Positions 1-6,244 of a stretch of DNA of 10,816 nucleotides are shown one piece after another. Positions within the stretch are counted from its first letter, which is position 1; every line of letters begins with the position of its first letter. The notes below the pieces were generated by a model that searched no databases, was not told the origin of the DNA, and saw only the letters and a program-made list of their open reading frames with translations. The DNA comes from Rhodobacteraceae bacterium UBA1943 (GTDB taxonomy: Bacteria; Pseudomonadota; Alphaproteobacteria; Rhodobacterales; Rhodobacteraceae), in contig DDEX01000101.1 of the NCBI GenBank assembly GCA_002336845.1, forward strand, positions 1-10,816. The letters run 5' to 3'. A program made the position numbers and the translations under genes.

Positions 1-1977
1 CGGGATCAGCGCCAGCACAAGCAGAACTGCCGCCGCCCGCCCCATGCGCGGCAAGCGGCCCGACAGCGCCAGTGCCGCCACCACATCGACTGACAGCAGC
101 GCCAGCGCAATCGCCATCAGCCAGCCGCCAAGCGCGCGGGCGCGCGGAGCGTCCAGCCCTTCGACCTGCGTGCCAGCAGGCCAGGTTGCGGCAGTTAGCG
201 TGGCATCGGCGGGCAGGGCGTTCACGGCGATCAGACGGTCCTCGTTACGGTAAAGGCCGGGGGGCACGGCGGCATCGGGCCCGGATTTCAGCGCGGCAGC
301 CAAGGCCTCGCCCTTGATCCCGGCCATCTGGCCTGCATCGGCGGGCTGGCCATAACCGTCCAGCATTTTTTCGGGCGCCCAGGTCAGCCCGGCAAGATCC
401 GGCCCGCCCGAAACCGCCTCGGCCCGGGTGGAAACCGCCAGCCGCTCCAGCATCTGCACGAACAGGCCCGAAAGGGGCAGGTTCGACCAGTCGGCATTGG
501 CGGTGACATGGAACAGCACCACCTGGCCCTGACCCAGCGGCTTGCGGGTCACCAGAGGCGTGCCGTCCGTCAGTTCGGCAATCGTATGCTCGGCCAGATC
601 GGGGCCGGGTTGGGCCAGCACCTGCTGGGTCACAGCCAGATCGGCGGGAACCGTCAGCCCGTGGAAGGGCGAGCCTTCAGCAAAGGGGGCCAGCGTGCGC
701 GGTTGATCCCAGCTCATCGCGCCGCCGACGGCGCGTCCGCCTTCGCGCAGCGGCACCGGCAGCAGCGGGTCATCGCCCGTGGTCACCGGATCGACCGAGG
801 CAAGTCTTGGCCCGGCAAAACGCAACAGAAGACCGCCCTGATCCAGCCAATCCAGCACGCCGTCCTGCTCGGTCTGGGTCAGGCGGGCGATGTCGGGCAG
901 GATGATGACATCGGGCTTGGCGGGCAGCAGGTCGGACAGGCCGCCCTCGATCACCTCAGCCGTTGGGGCGAGGGCCTGTTTCAGGAAATGGTCGGCGGAC
1001 AGGATCTGCAAGCCCTCACGCTCGGCGCTTGCGGTGACGATGGCCACCTTGCGCCGCTTGAGACTGTCATCCGACAGGGCCACCGCGCCTGCCGTACGCT
1101 GGCCGATCAATTCGAACCTGGTCAGGCGGTTACGCAATTCGGGCGGCAGGTCCAGCGCCAGTTCGGCGCGGGCCTCGCCCGGCGCAAAGGCCAAAGTGCC
1201 GCGCGCCAGTTCACGGTCCACGCCCGAAGGGTCGGGGCCACGGGCCGAAACCTCCAGGCTGGTCTCTTGGGGCACGGGCAGGCGGCTCGCCGCCAGACGC
1301 ACCTTGCCATCGGCAAAGCGCGCGGGATGCAGGGCATAGACCGGGCGCGGAGAGGCCACGACCGTCACGCTGCCATGGCCGGATAGTGCCGTCATCAGCG
1401 CCGCCTGGCCGGGATGGTCCAGCCCGTCGGACAGCCACAGCGTATCAAACCCGCCTGCGGGCAATATCTTGGCCCAAGCCTCGGCCTTGCCGGGCAGGAA
1501 CGGGCGGGGCGACAGGGCGGCCAGTTTGCCCTGCCATTCGGCGGGATTGCGAAAGGCGATCAGGTCGGGAGTGTCGGTCAGCGTTGCAATGGCCAGGGGG
1601 CGACCCATCCGCGCGGCCTCGTCCACGGCCCCTTGCGCGCGGTCGATCCGGCGGGGCCAGTCGCGGGCATCGGCCCAGCCACCATCCAGCAGCACCAGCA
1701 ATGGCCTGTTGCCTGCCTGCTTTGGCGGCGGGTTGATGACTGGTCCTGCAAATCCCACAATCGCGGCCCCAATCGCGAGCGCCCGCAGCATCAGCAGCCA
1801 CCATGGCGTCTTGTCGGCCTGCCGCTCATCGTCCTGAAGGCCCAGCAGCAGCGCAACGCCGGGAAAGCGGCGGCGGATCGGGGTGGGGGGGATGGCGCGC
1901 AGCAAAAGCCACAGCACCGGAAGGGCAATCAGCGCGACGAGAATCCAGGGGGCAGAGAAGGCAAGGTTGGCGAACAT
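1..1977 (-). CDS. BatA-like/DUF4159 membrane protein (C-terminus cut by the window edge)
   Basis: The reading frame is open from ATG at 1977 to base 1, giving 659 residues without a stop. The N-terminus resembles BatA: membrane segments at about 8-27 and 60-79, with an arginine-rich stretch between them. A VWA-like core starts near residue 92 (PLLVLLDGGWAD), where the usual DxSxS metal motif is replaced by DGGWA at 98-102. Residues about 310-400 look like an amidotransferase-like Rossmann fold (KVAIVTASAE, then PDVIILPDIARL) with no visible nucleophile cysteine. Two more membrane segments lie at about 617-638 and from 647 on. Family knowledge: such proteins are about 900 residues and end in a DUF4159 domain, which would lie outside the window. 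The start overlaps the DUF58 stop by one base (TGATG), with GGAGG at 1988-1992, so translational coupling is likely. A partner role with MoxR and DUF58 in the envelope is inferred; the biochemical function is unknown. Confidence 0.85.
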   Translation of the reverse strand, partial: MFANLAFSAPWILVALIALPVLWLLLRAIPPTPIRRRFPGVALLLGLQDDERQADKTPWWLLMLRALAIGAAIVGFAGPVINPPPKQAGNRPLLVLLDGGWADARDWPRRIDRAQGAVDEAARMGRPLAIATLTDTPDLIAFRNPAEWQGKLAALSPRPFLPGKAEAWAKILPAGGFDTLWLSDGLDHPGQAALMTALSGHGSVTVVASPRPVYALHPARFADGKVRLAASRLPVPQETSLEVSARGPDPSGVDRELARGTLAFAPGEARAELALDLPPELRNRLTRFELIGQRTAGAVALSDDSLKRRKVAIVTASAEREGLQILSADHFLKQALAPTAEVIEGGLSDLLPAKPDVIILPDIARLTQTEQDGVLDWLDQGGLLLRFAGPRLASVDPVTTGDDPLLPVPLREGGRAVGGAMSWDQPRTLAPFAEGSPFHGLTVPADLAVTQQVLAQPGPDLAEHTIAELTDGTPLVTRKPLGQGQVVLFHVTANADWSNLPLSGLFVQMLERLAVSTRAEAVSGGPDLAGLTWAPEKMLDGYGQPADAGQMAGIKGEALAAALKSGPDAAVPPGLYRNEDRLIAVNALPADATLTAATWPAGTQVEGLDAPRARALGGWLMAIALALLSVDVVAALALSGRLPRMGRAAAVLLVLALIP

Positions 1978-2870
1978 CAGCGCCCGCCCTCCAGCGCGCG
2001 GTACAGCCACAACAAGGCAGATTGCGCCGGGGCGCCGGTATGGTGGCAGGCATAGTGCCAGCCGGTCGCGCGGGCAAGGCTTTGCAACTGGTCCTTGCGC
2101 TCGGCCAGACGTGCCAGATAGCGGGCGCGCAATTCTCCCGCGCTTTGGGTCTCATGGGTCAGCGTGCCGCCCATCGAGTCAAAGATGGTGCGGCCGGAAA
2201 AGGGAAAATCCTCTTCTGCCGGGTCGAGTATCTGGCATAGGACGCCCCGCACCCCGCGCTCGGCGGCCTGCGCCAGCGCGTCTTGCAAGGGGGGCAGCGG
2301 CCCAAGAAAATCTGACAGGAACACCGCACGACCATGCGCCACCAGACCCGCCGCATCGGGCAGGCCATAATCTTCGGTCGCCTCGTCCGAGAGGTTTGCC
2401 GCCAGCGGCACCACCTGCGCCCGCCCCGGCCTCGGCGGATCGCCCCCGGCAAGGCCCACCCGCTCGCCCGCGCGCAACAGCAGCACGCCGGTCGCCAGCG
2501 CCAGCAGGCGGGCGCGGTTGGCCTTGGTTTCTCGCCCCTTCGCGCCGGAAAAGGTCATCGACCTTGCCCGATCCACCCACAGCGTGACCGATTGCGCCGC
2601 CTGCCATTCGCGTTCCCGCACGAAATGGGCATCCGACCGGGCAGAGCGCCGCCAGTCGATGCTGCGCGCCGCATCCCCGGCATGGGCGGGGCGATACTGC
2701 CAGAACTCATCACCCTGCCCGGCGCGGCGGCGGCCATGTTCGCCCATCATGACGGTGCGGGCCAGATGGTCGGCCTCGGCCAGAAGGGCTGGCAGCGATT
2801 GCCCCAGCGCCTCGGCGCGGGCGCGCAGGTCGCCCAGAAGACTGTTGGGCAGGGGGGCGGGTTGGCTCAA
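1977..2870 (-). CDS. DUF58 domain protein (VWA-like, MoxR partner)
   Basis: This is a 297-residue soluble protein. The DUF58 signature is clear at about 50-90: GQGDEFWQYR, then GDAARSIDWRRSARSD. A VWA-like fold follows, with SVTLWVDRARSM at 94-105, LSDFLGP at 185-191 and ILDPAEEDFPF at 214-224. The metal-site motif is incomplete: D100-R-A-R-S104 has alanine where the first serine of DxSxS is expected. The start is TTG at 2870. No in-frame ATG occurs before residue 41, which lies close to the conserved core, and the TTG overlaps the upstream moxR stop by four bases (TTGA) with a good GGAGG seven bases before it. DUF58 proteins are encoded next to MoxR ATPases in many bacteria and are thought to be clients or adaptors of them. 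The cellular role here is not known. Confidence 0.92.
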   Translation of the reverse strand: MSQPAPLPNSLLGDLRARAEALGQSLPALLAEADHLARTVMMGEHGRRRAGQGDEFWQYRPAHAGDAARSIDWRRSARSDAHFVREREWQAAQSVTLWVDRARSMTFSGAKGRETKANRARLLALATGVLLLRAGERVGLAGGDPPRPGRAQVVPLAANLSDEATEDYGLPDAAGLVAHGRAVFLSDFLGPLPPLQDALAQAAERGVRGVLCQILDPAEEDFPFSGRTIFDSMGGTLTHETQSAGELRARYLARLAERKDQLQSLARATGWHYACHHTGAPAQSALLWLYRALEGGR

Positions 2871-3871
2871 GCCGCCGCCTCCAGCCGCAGAACCTGCGAA
2901 ACGGTGCGCTGGATCAGGCCGGTCAGCGTCTCGCCCCGCGCGCGGGCGGCGAAAGACAGGGCCATGCGGTGTTCCAGCACCGGCTGAGCCATGGCGGCCA
3001 CATCGGCAATCGATGGCGCAAGACGGCCATCCAGCAGCGCCCGCGCCCGCACGGTCAGCATCAGCGCCTGCGCCGCGCGCGGCCCCGGGCCCCAGGCAAG
3101 GCTTCCCGCCAGCGCCGCGCCCTCGGGTTCCCCCGGACGGCAGGCGCGCACAAGGTCAAGGATCGCCTCGACCACCGCTTCGCCCACCGGCATCTGGCGG
3201 ATGATGCGCTGGGCGGCAATCAGCCCCTCGGTGTCAAACACGGCATGGGCCTCGGCCTCGGTTGCGCCTGTGGTGGCCAGCAGAATCGCCTTTTCGGCGT
3301 CGCGGGTCGGATAGTCCACGTCCACCTGCAACAAAAAGCGGTCAAGCTGCGCTTCGGGCAGGGGATAGGTGCCTTCCTGCTCGATCGGGTTTTGCGTGGC
3401 CAGCACATGGAACGGGCGGCCAAGGGGGCGATGCTGGCCTGCGATCGTCACTTCCCGCTCTTGCATCGCCTGCAACAGGGCCGACTGGGTGCGCGGACTG
3501 GCGCGGTTGATCTCATCCGCCATCAGCAACTGGCAGAACACCGGCCCTTCCAGAAAGCGGAAGGCGCGGGCGCCATCGGCGGCAGTTTCAAGAACTTCCG
3601 AACCCAGAATGTCGGCGGGCATCAGGTCTGGCGTGAACTGGATGCGGTTGGCCTTCAGCCCCATCACGGTGGACAGCGTGTCCACCAACAGCGTCTTGCC
3701 CAGACCCGGCAGGCCCACCAGCAGTGCATGGCCACCGCAGATCAGGGCTGCAAGCACCTGATCCACTACCTTTTCCTGCCCGATGAATCGCCCGGCGACC
3801 GAGGTGCGCGCGCGGCCCAGCCGTTCGGCAAGGCCCTCGATCTCGGCAACCAGCAAAGTGGGATCGGACAT
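2867..3871 (-). CDS. MoxR family AAA+ ATPase
   Basis: The product is 334 residues, normal for MoxR. Visible motifs, in order: FIGQEKVVDQVL at 29-40, Walker A GLPGLGKT at 53-60, FTPDLMPADILG at 79-90, Walker B LLMADE at 115-120 followed by the MoxR hallmark NRASPRTQSALLQAMQERE, sensor 1 LATQNP at 157-162, and LPEAQLDRF at 171-179 in the arginine-finger region. All nucleotide-binding residues look intact. ATG 3871 is chosen because GGAGA (3878-3882) sits six bases upstream and MSDPTLLVAEIE is a typical beginning. The frame stays open to 4069, but that extension lies over the oppositely oriented DUF1285 gene. MoxR proteins act as ATP-driven chaperones that load or remodel VWA-domain partners; the two genes downstream are the evident partners. 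The operon is probably transcribed from 3872-3956. Confidence 0.95.
   Translation of the reverse strand: MSDPTLLVAEIEGLAERLGRARTSVAGRFIGQEKVVDQVLAALICGGHALLVGLPGLGKTLLVDTLSTVMGLKANRIQFTPDLMPADILGSEVLETAADGARAFRFLEGPVFCQLLMADEINRASPRTQSALLQAMQEREVTIAGQHRPLGRPFHVLATQNPIEQEGTYPLPEAQLDRFLLQVDVDYPTRDAEKAILLATTGATEAEAHAVFDTEGLIAAQRIIRQMPVGEAVVEAILDLVRACRPGEPEGAALAGSLAWGPGPRAAQALMLTVRARALLDGRLAPSIADVAAMAQPVLEHRMALSFAARARGETLTGLIQRTVSQVLRLEAAA
2878..2882 (-). promoter_or_regulatory. Ribosome-binding site that supports the TTG start of the DUF58 gene
   Basis: On the minus strand this reads GGAGG, seven bases before TTG at 2870-2868. It lies inside the last codons of the moxR gene. It decides the start, because the next in-frame ATG is about 40 codons further in and has the conserved DUF58 core right behind it. 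Confidence 0.7.
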
Positions 3872-3956
3872 GACATTTCTCCGGCAACGCTTATATCTGG
3901 CCCATAAAAGCGAAATCCGGGGTCGGGCACAAATGGCAAACGCCAAAGGTGCACAA
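3872..3956. promoter_or_regulatory. Divergent promoter region between moxR and the DUF1285 gene
   Basis: These 85 bases separate two divergent genes and are richer in A+T than their surroundings, so both promoters probably lie here. On the minus strand GATATAAG (about 3890-3897) could be the -10 element for moxR, but I see no good -35 at the usual distance. On the plus strand no clear sigma-70 pair is visible. Confidence 0.4.
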
Positions 3957-4532
3957 ATGATCGTGAAACCATCGGCGGACGGGTTGGTTGCGTCGGTGAA
4001 AGCGGCGTCCAGGAAAGGCCCGCCGCCGGTGCATCTGTGGAACCCGCCGTTTTGCGGTGATCTTGACATGCGGATCGCGCGGGATGGAACGTGGTTCTAT
4101 CTTGGCACGCCGATTGGGCGCGCACCCTTGGTGAAGCTGTTCTCATCGATTCTCAAACTGGAGGAGGGGCAGTATTACCTCGTCACCCCGGTCGAAAAGG
4201 TCGGCATCAAGGTTGATGACGCCCCTTTGCTGGCCGTGGATTTCGAGGTGACGGGAGAGGGGGCGGCGCAGGACATCCGGTTTTTCACCAAAACCGAGGA
4301 TGAGGTGGTGGCCAGCGCAGAAAACCCGATCCGCGTCGTGCGCGACCGCGAAACCGGCGAGCCGTCGCCCTACGTCCATGTTCGCCGCGGGCTGGAGGCG
4401 CTGATCGACCGCAAGAGCTTTTATCGTCTGGTCGAGCTTGGAACGCAGGAAAGGCTTGACGGCACCGACTGGTTCGGCCTCTGGTCGGGCGGCCAATTCT
4501 TTCCGGTGATCCCTGCTGCCGAGTTGACCTGA
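3957..4532 (+). CDS. DUF1285 domain protein
   Basis: The product is 191 residues. The DUF1285 hallmark is strong: PPVHLWNPPFCGDLDMRIARDGTWFY near the N-terminus, then GTPIGRAPLVKLFSSIL, LVTPVEKVGIKVDDAP, a beta-rich middle, and SPYVHVRRGLEALIDRKSFYRL towards the C-terminus. No signal peptide or membrane segment is seen, so it is probably cytoplasmic. The reaction or role is unknown. The start is a judgement: ATG 3957 has AAAGG at 3945-3949, seven bases before it, and gives the usual family length. ATG 3933 would add eight residues and has only a distant GGGG. The gene lies head to head with moxR and is followed after three bases by the isomerase gene, which suggests a shared transcript with the latter. 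Confidence 0.9.
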   Translation: MIVKPSADGLVASVKAASRKGPPPVHLWNPPFCGDLDMRIARDGTWFYLGTPIGRAPLVKLFSSILKLEEGQYYLVTPVEKVGIKVDDAPLLAVDFEVTGEGAAQDIRFFTKTEDEVVASAENPIRVVRDRETGEPSPYVHVRRGLEALIDRKSFYRLVELGTQERLDGTDWFGLWSGGQFFPVIPAAELT

Positions 4533-4535
4533 TAC

Positions 4536-5312
4536 ATGCCCCGTTTCGCTGCCAACCTGACCATGCTGTTCACCGAAGTTCCGCCGCTTGACCGGCCGGG
4601 GCTGGCGGCGCAAGCGGGCTTTGACGGGGCTGAAATCCTGTTTCCCTATGATTTTCCGGTCAAGGAATGGGAGGCGGCGCTGGCTGGCCTGCCCCTTGCG
4701 CTGATCAACACCCATCCCGGAGACTGGGCTGCGGGCGACCGCGGCTTTGCCGCCGTTCCGGGCGAAGAGGGGCGGTTTCGCGACAGTTTCCTGCGCGCCG
4801 CCGATGTGGCGACCCGGCTTGGCGCAGGGCGGGTGCATGTGATGGCGGGTGTGGCCAAAGGTCCGCAGGCCGAACAGACCTATACCGAAAACCTGGCCTG
4901 GGCCGCAGCCGAGGCGCCTGACCTGCCCCTGGTGCTGGAACCGATCAACCCAGATGACATGCCAGGCTATTTCCTGAACGATTTCGATCAGGCAGCGCGG
5001 ATTCTGGACGATCTGGCCCTGCCGCAAGCGGGCCTGCAATTCGACCTGTGGCACGCCGCGCGCATTCACGGCAATGCCGAGGCGGTTTGGCATCGCCACC
5101 GCGACCATATTGCCCATGTCCAGATTGCGGGCTTTCCAGCGCGTAACGAGCCGGGCGGTGGCGGGTTCGACCTGACGGCGCTTTGCGCGGGGCTGGATGA
5201 GGCGGGTTATGATGGCTGGATCTCCGCCGAATATCGCCCGGCGCGGGCTACGGTGCATGGTCTTGGCTGGCTTCAGGCGCTGAAAGGCCGCAGCCAGCCG
5301 ATCGGCGGCTGA
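4536..5312 (+). CDS. hyi: Hydroxypyruvate isomerase family protein (TIM barrel)
   Basis: This is a 258-residue xylose-isomerase-like TIM barrel. It follows the Hyi pattern: RFAANLTMLFTEVP at 3-16, FDGAEILFPYDF at 29-40, HPGDWAAGDRGFAAVPG at 60-76, LEPIN at 134-138, QFDLWH at 168-173, HVQIAGFPARNEP at 194-206 and GWISAEYRP at 227-235. E135, D170, Q196 and E232 are the likely metal and catalytic positions. Family knowledge: Hyi interconverts hydroxypyruvate and tartronate semialdehyde; close relatives such as OtnI act on 2-oxo-tetronate, so the exact substrate is uncertain. The GE(I/V)NY glutamate that usually follows the EP motif is missing (GGGGFDL at 207-213). The start is ATG 4536, three bases after the DUF1285 stop, with only a weak Shine-Dalgarno, consistent with coupling. 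No glyoxylate carboligase or reductase gene is nearby. Confidence 0.8.
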   Translation: MPRFAANLTMLFTEVPPLDRPGLAAQAGFDGAEILFPYDFPVKEWEAALAGLPLALINTHPGDWAAGDRGFAAVPGEEGRFRDSFLRAADVATRLGAGRVHVMAGVAKGPQAEQTYTENLAWAAAEAPDLPLVLEPINPDDMPGYFLNDFDQAARILDDLALPQAGLQFDLWHAARIHGNAEAVWHRHRDHIAHVQIAGFPARNEPGGGGFDLTALCAGLDEAGYDGWISAEYRPARATVHGLGWLQALKGRSQPIGG

Positions 5313-5391
5313 TTTCGCGGCTGGGATCATCCGCCGCCTTGCCATTTTCCCCCGCCCGCCCCAGATAGGCGCGAAAGCTCAGGAGGCTGCC

Positions 5392-5640
5392 ATGAACCCC
5401 GGTTCCAAGTTCTTTGACGATCTTTCCAAGGTCATGACCTCAGCCATGGGCGTGGCGCAGGGTGCCAAGACCGAGGCCGAGACGGCGATGAAAAGCTGGA
5501 TGGATCGTTGGCTCGCCGACCGCGATTTCGTGACGCGGGAAGAATTCGACGCCGTGCGTGCCATGGCCCAGAAGGCGCGCGAGGAGAATGAGGCGCTGGA
5601 GGCGCGGATTGCCGCGCTGGAGGCGAAGAAGGCCAAGTAA
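5392..5640 (+). CDS. ubiK: Ubiquinone biosynthesis accessory factor UbiK (BMFP family)
   Basis: The product is a small 82-residue protein of the BMFP/YqiC family: KFFDDLSKVMTSAMGVAQGAK at the amphipathic N-terminus, WMDRWLADRDFVTREEFDAVRAMAQKAREE in the middle, and a coiled coil (ENEALEARIAALEAKKAK) from about residue 64 to the end. Family knowledge: UbiK binds UbiJ and supports assembly of the Ubi complex that makes ubiquinone under aerobic conditions; the N-terminal helix contacts membranes and the C-terminal coiled coil drives trimerisation. A perfect AGGAGG (5381-5386) lies five bases before the ATG. The 79 bases separating it from the isomerase gene hold no terminator, so read-through is possible. 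The parDE pair begins 57 bases after the stop. Confidence 0.9.
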   Translation: MNPGSKFFDDLSKVMTSAMGVAQGAKTEAETAMKSWMDRWLADRDFVTREEFDAVRAMAQKAREENEALEARIAALEAKKAK

Positions 5641-5643
5641 ACC

Positions 5644-5672
5644 TTGGCCCTGCGCCGCTCCGGTGTTACTAT
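5644..5672 (+). promoter_or_regulatory. Candidate parDE promoter
   Basis: TTGGCC at 5644-5649 and TACTAT at 5667-5672 are separated by 17 bases. Each matches the sigma-70 consensus at four of six positions. The -10 element lies inside the left half of the palindromic operator candidate, which is the arrangement expected for an autorepressed toxin-antitoxin operon. Confidence 0.45.
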
Positions 5673-5683
5673 TGATTGGTAAC
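5665..5683. promoter_or_regulatory. Candidate ParD operator (inverted repeat)
   Basis: GTTACTA (5665-5671) and TGGTAAC (5677-5683) form an imperfect inverted repeat of the half-site GTTACYA around a five-base spacer. It overlaps the putative -10 element and ends three bases before the Shine-Dalgarno of parD. Ribbon-helix-helix antitoxins of the ParD type commonly bind such short palindromes to repress their own operon. Confidence 0.55.
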
Positions 5684-5697
5684 GCAAGGGGGTGCCC

Positions 5698-5943
5698 ATG
5701 TCCAAAACCACATCCTTCGCCTTGGGCGATCACTTCACCCGGTTTCTGACCGAACAGATCGCCACAGGCCGCTATGGCAGCGCCTCCGAGGTGATACGCG
5801 CCGGTCTGCGCCTGCTGGAAGAACGCGAGGCGGCGCTGGAGGAGCTGCGCGCCGAGATCCGCAAGGGTGACGAAAGCGGTGTTGCCGAAGACTTTGATAT
5901 TGATACGTTCTTCGACCAGATGATGGCCGGGGACGCCGCGTGA
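5698..5943 (+). CDS. parD: ParD-like type II antitoxin
   Basis: The product is 81 residues. The N-terminal half is a ribbon-helix-helix DNA-binding domain: the strand TTSFALG at 4-10, then the helices DHFTRFLTEQIATGRYGSAS and EVIRAGLRLLEEREAALEEL. The acidic tail, ending FDIDTFFDQMMAGDAA, is where ParD proteins wrap around the toxin. ATG 5698 is preferred over GTG 5692, because the Shine-Dalgarno AAGGGGG (5686-5692) is five bases before the ATG and would run into the GTG. The stop overlaps the start of parE by four bases (GTGA). It probably represses its own promoter through the palindrome at 5665-5683 and neutralises ParE by direct binding. The family call is secure; the subfamily is inferred. 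Confidence 0.9.
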   Translation: MSKTTSFALGDHFTRFLTEQIATGRYGSASEVIRAGLRLLEEREAALEELRAEIRKGDESGVAEDFDIDTFFDQMMAGDAA

Positions 5944-6230
5944 AACTGAACATCACGCCCGCCGCACAGGCGGATATTCGTGAGATATATGGCTATTCCA
6001 AACAGCAATGGGGCCCGGCACGGGCGCGGCTATATGCCGATGAATTGCGTGGCAGAATGTGGCAACTGGCAAGAGGCCAGGTTTCAGGAGCCAAAGCCGA
6101 CGATATATCCCCCGGCCTGCGCCAGCTTGTCGCCGGGTCACATGTCATCTGGTTCCGGGCGCAGCCGGACAGGCTGCTGGTCATCCGCTTGCTTCACCAA
6201 AGCCGGGATGCCGGGCGGTGGATGGGGTAG
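5940..6230 (+). CDS. parE: RelE/ParE family toxin
   Basis: The product is 96 residues with the ParE pattern: N-terminal strand MKLNITPAAQADIREIYGYS, then QQWGPARARLYADELRGRMWQLA, the central DDISPGLRQLVAGSHVIWFRAQPDRLLVIRLLHQSRDA, and a short end GRWMG. The start is GTG at 5940, overlapping the parD stop (GTGA), which is typical of coupled antitoxin-toxin pairs. Family knowledge: ParE toxins poison DNA gyrase, while RelE relatives cut mRNA on the ribosome. The sequence looks more like ParE (DDI-PGLR, GSHVI, LLHQ), but the target cannot be proved from it. The gene appears intact. Some stretches near its start are noticeably A+T richer than neighbouring genes, which suggests transfer. It ends three bases before the rimO stop on the other strand. 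Confidence 0.9.
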   Translation: MKLNITPAAQADIREIYGYSKQQWGPARARLYADELRGRMWQLARGQVSGAKADDISPGLRQLVAGSHVIWFRAQPDRLLVIRLLHQSRDAGRWMG

Positions 6231-6244
6231 GGGTCAGACGACCC
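6231..6244. other. Short hairpin across the parE/rimO convergent junction
   Basis: GGGTC (6231-6235) and GACCC (6240-6244) form a perfect five-base stem with a four-base loop. It covers the three-base gap and the rimO stop codon. There is no T-tract on either side, so it is not a classical terminator; it may only slow transcription. Confidence 0.35.

Noticed and set aside
508..1386. Plus-strand open frame of 292 codons
   Set aside because: It lies opposite the DUF4159 gene, has low-complexity Gln/Gly/Arg content and no family motif. It is an antisense artefact of high GC.
2969..3907. Plus-strand open frame of 312 codons
   Set aside because: It lies opposite moxR, whose Walker and sensor motifs are unambiguous.
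3872..4069. Upstream extension of moxR on the minus strand
   Set aside because: It would add 66 residues unlike any MoxR N-terminus and overlap the DUF1285 gene; the start at 3871 has a good Shine-Dalgarno.
4143..5345. Minus-strand open frame of 400 codons
   Set aside because: It is antisense to the DUF1285 and hydroxypyruvate isomerase genes, both strongly recognisable, and has no motif of its own.
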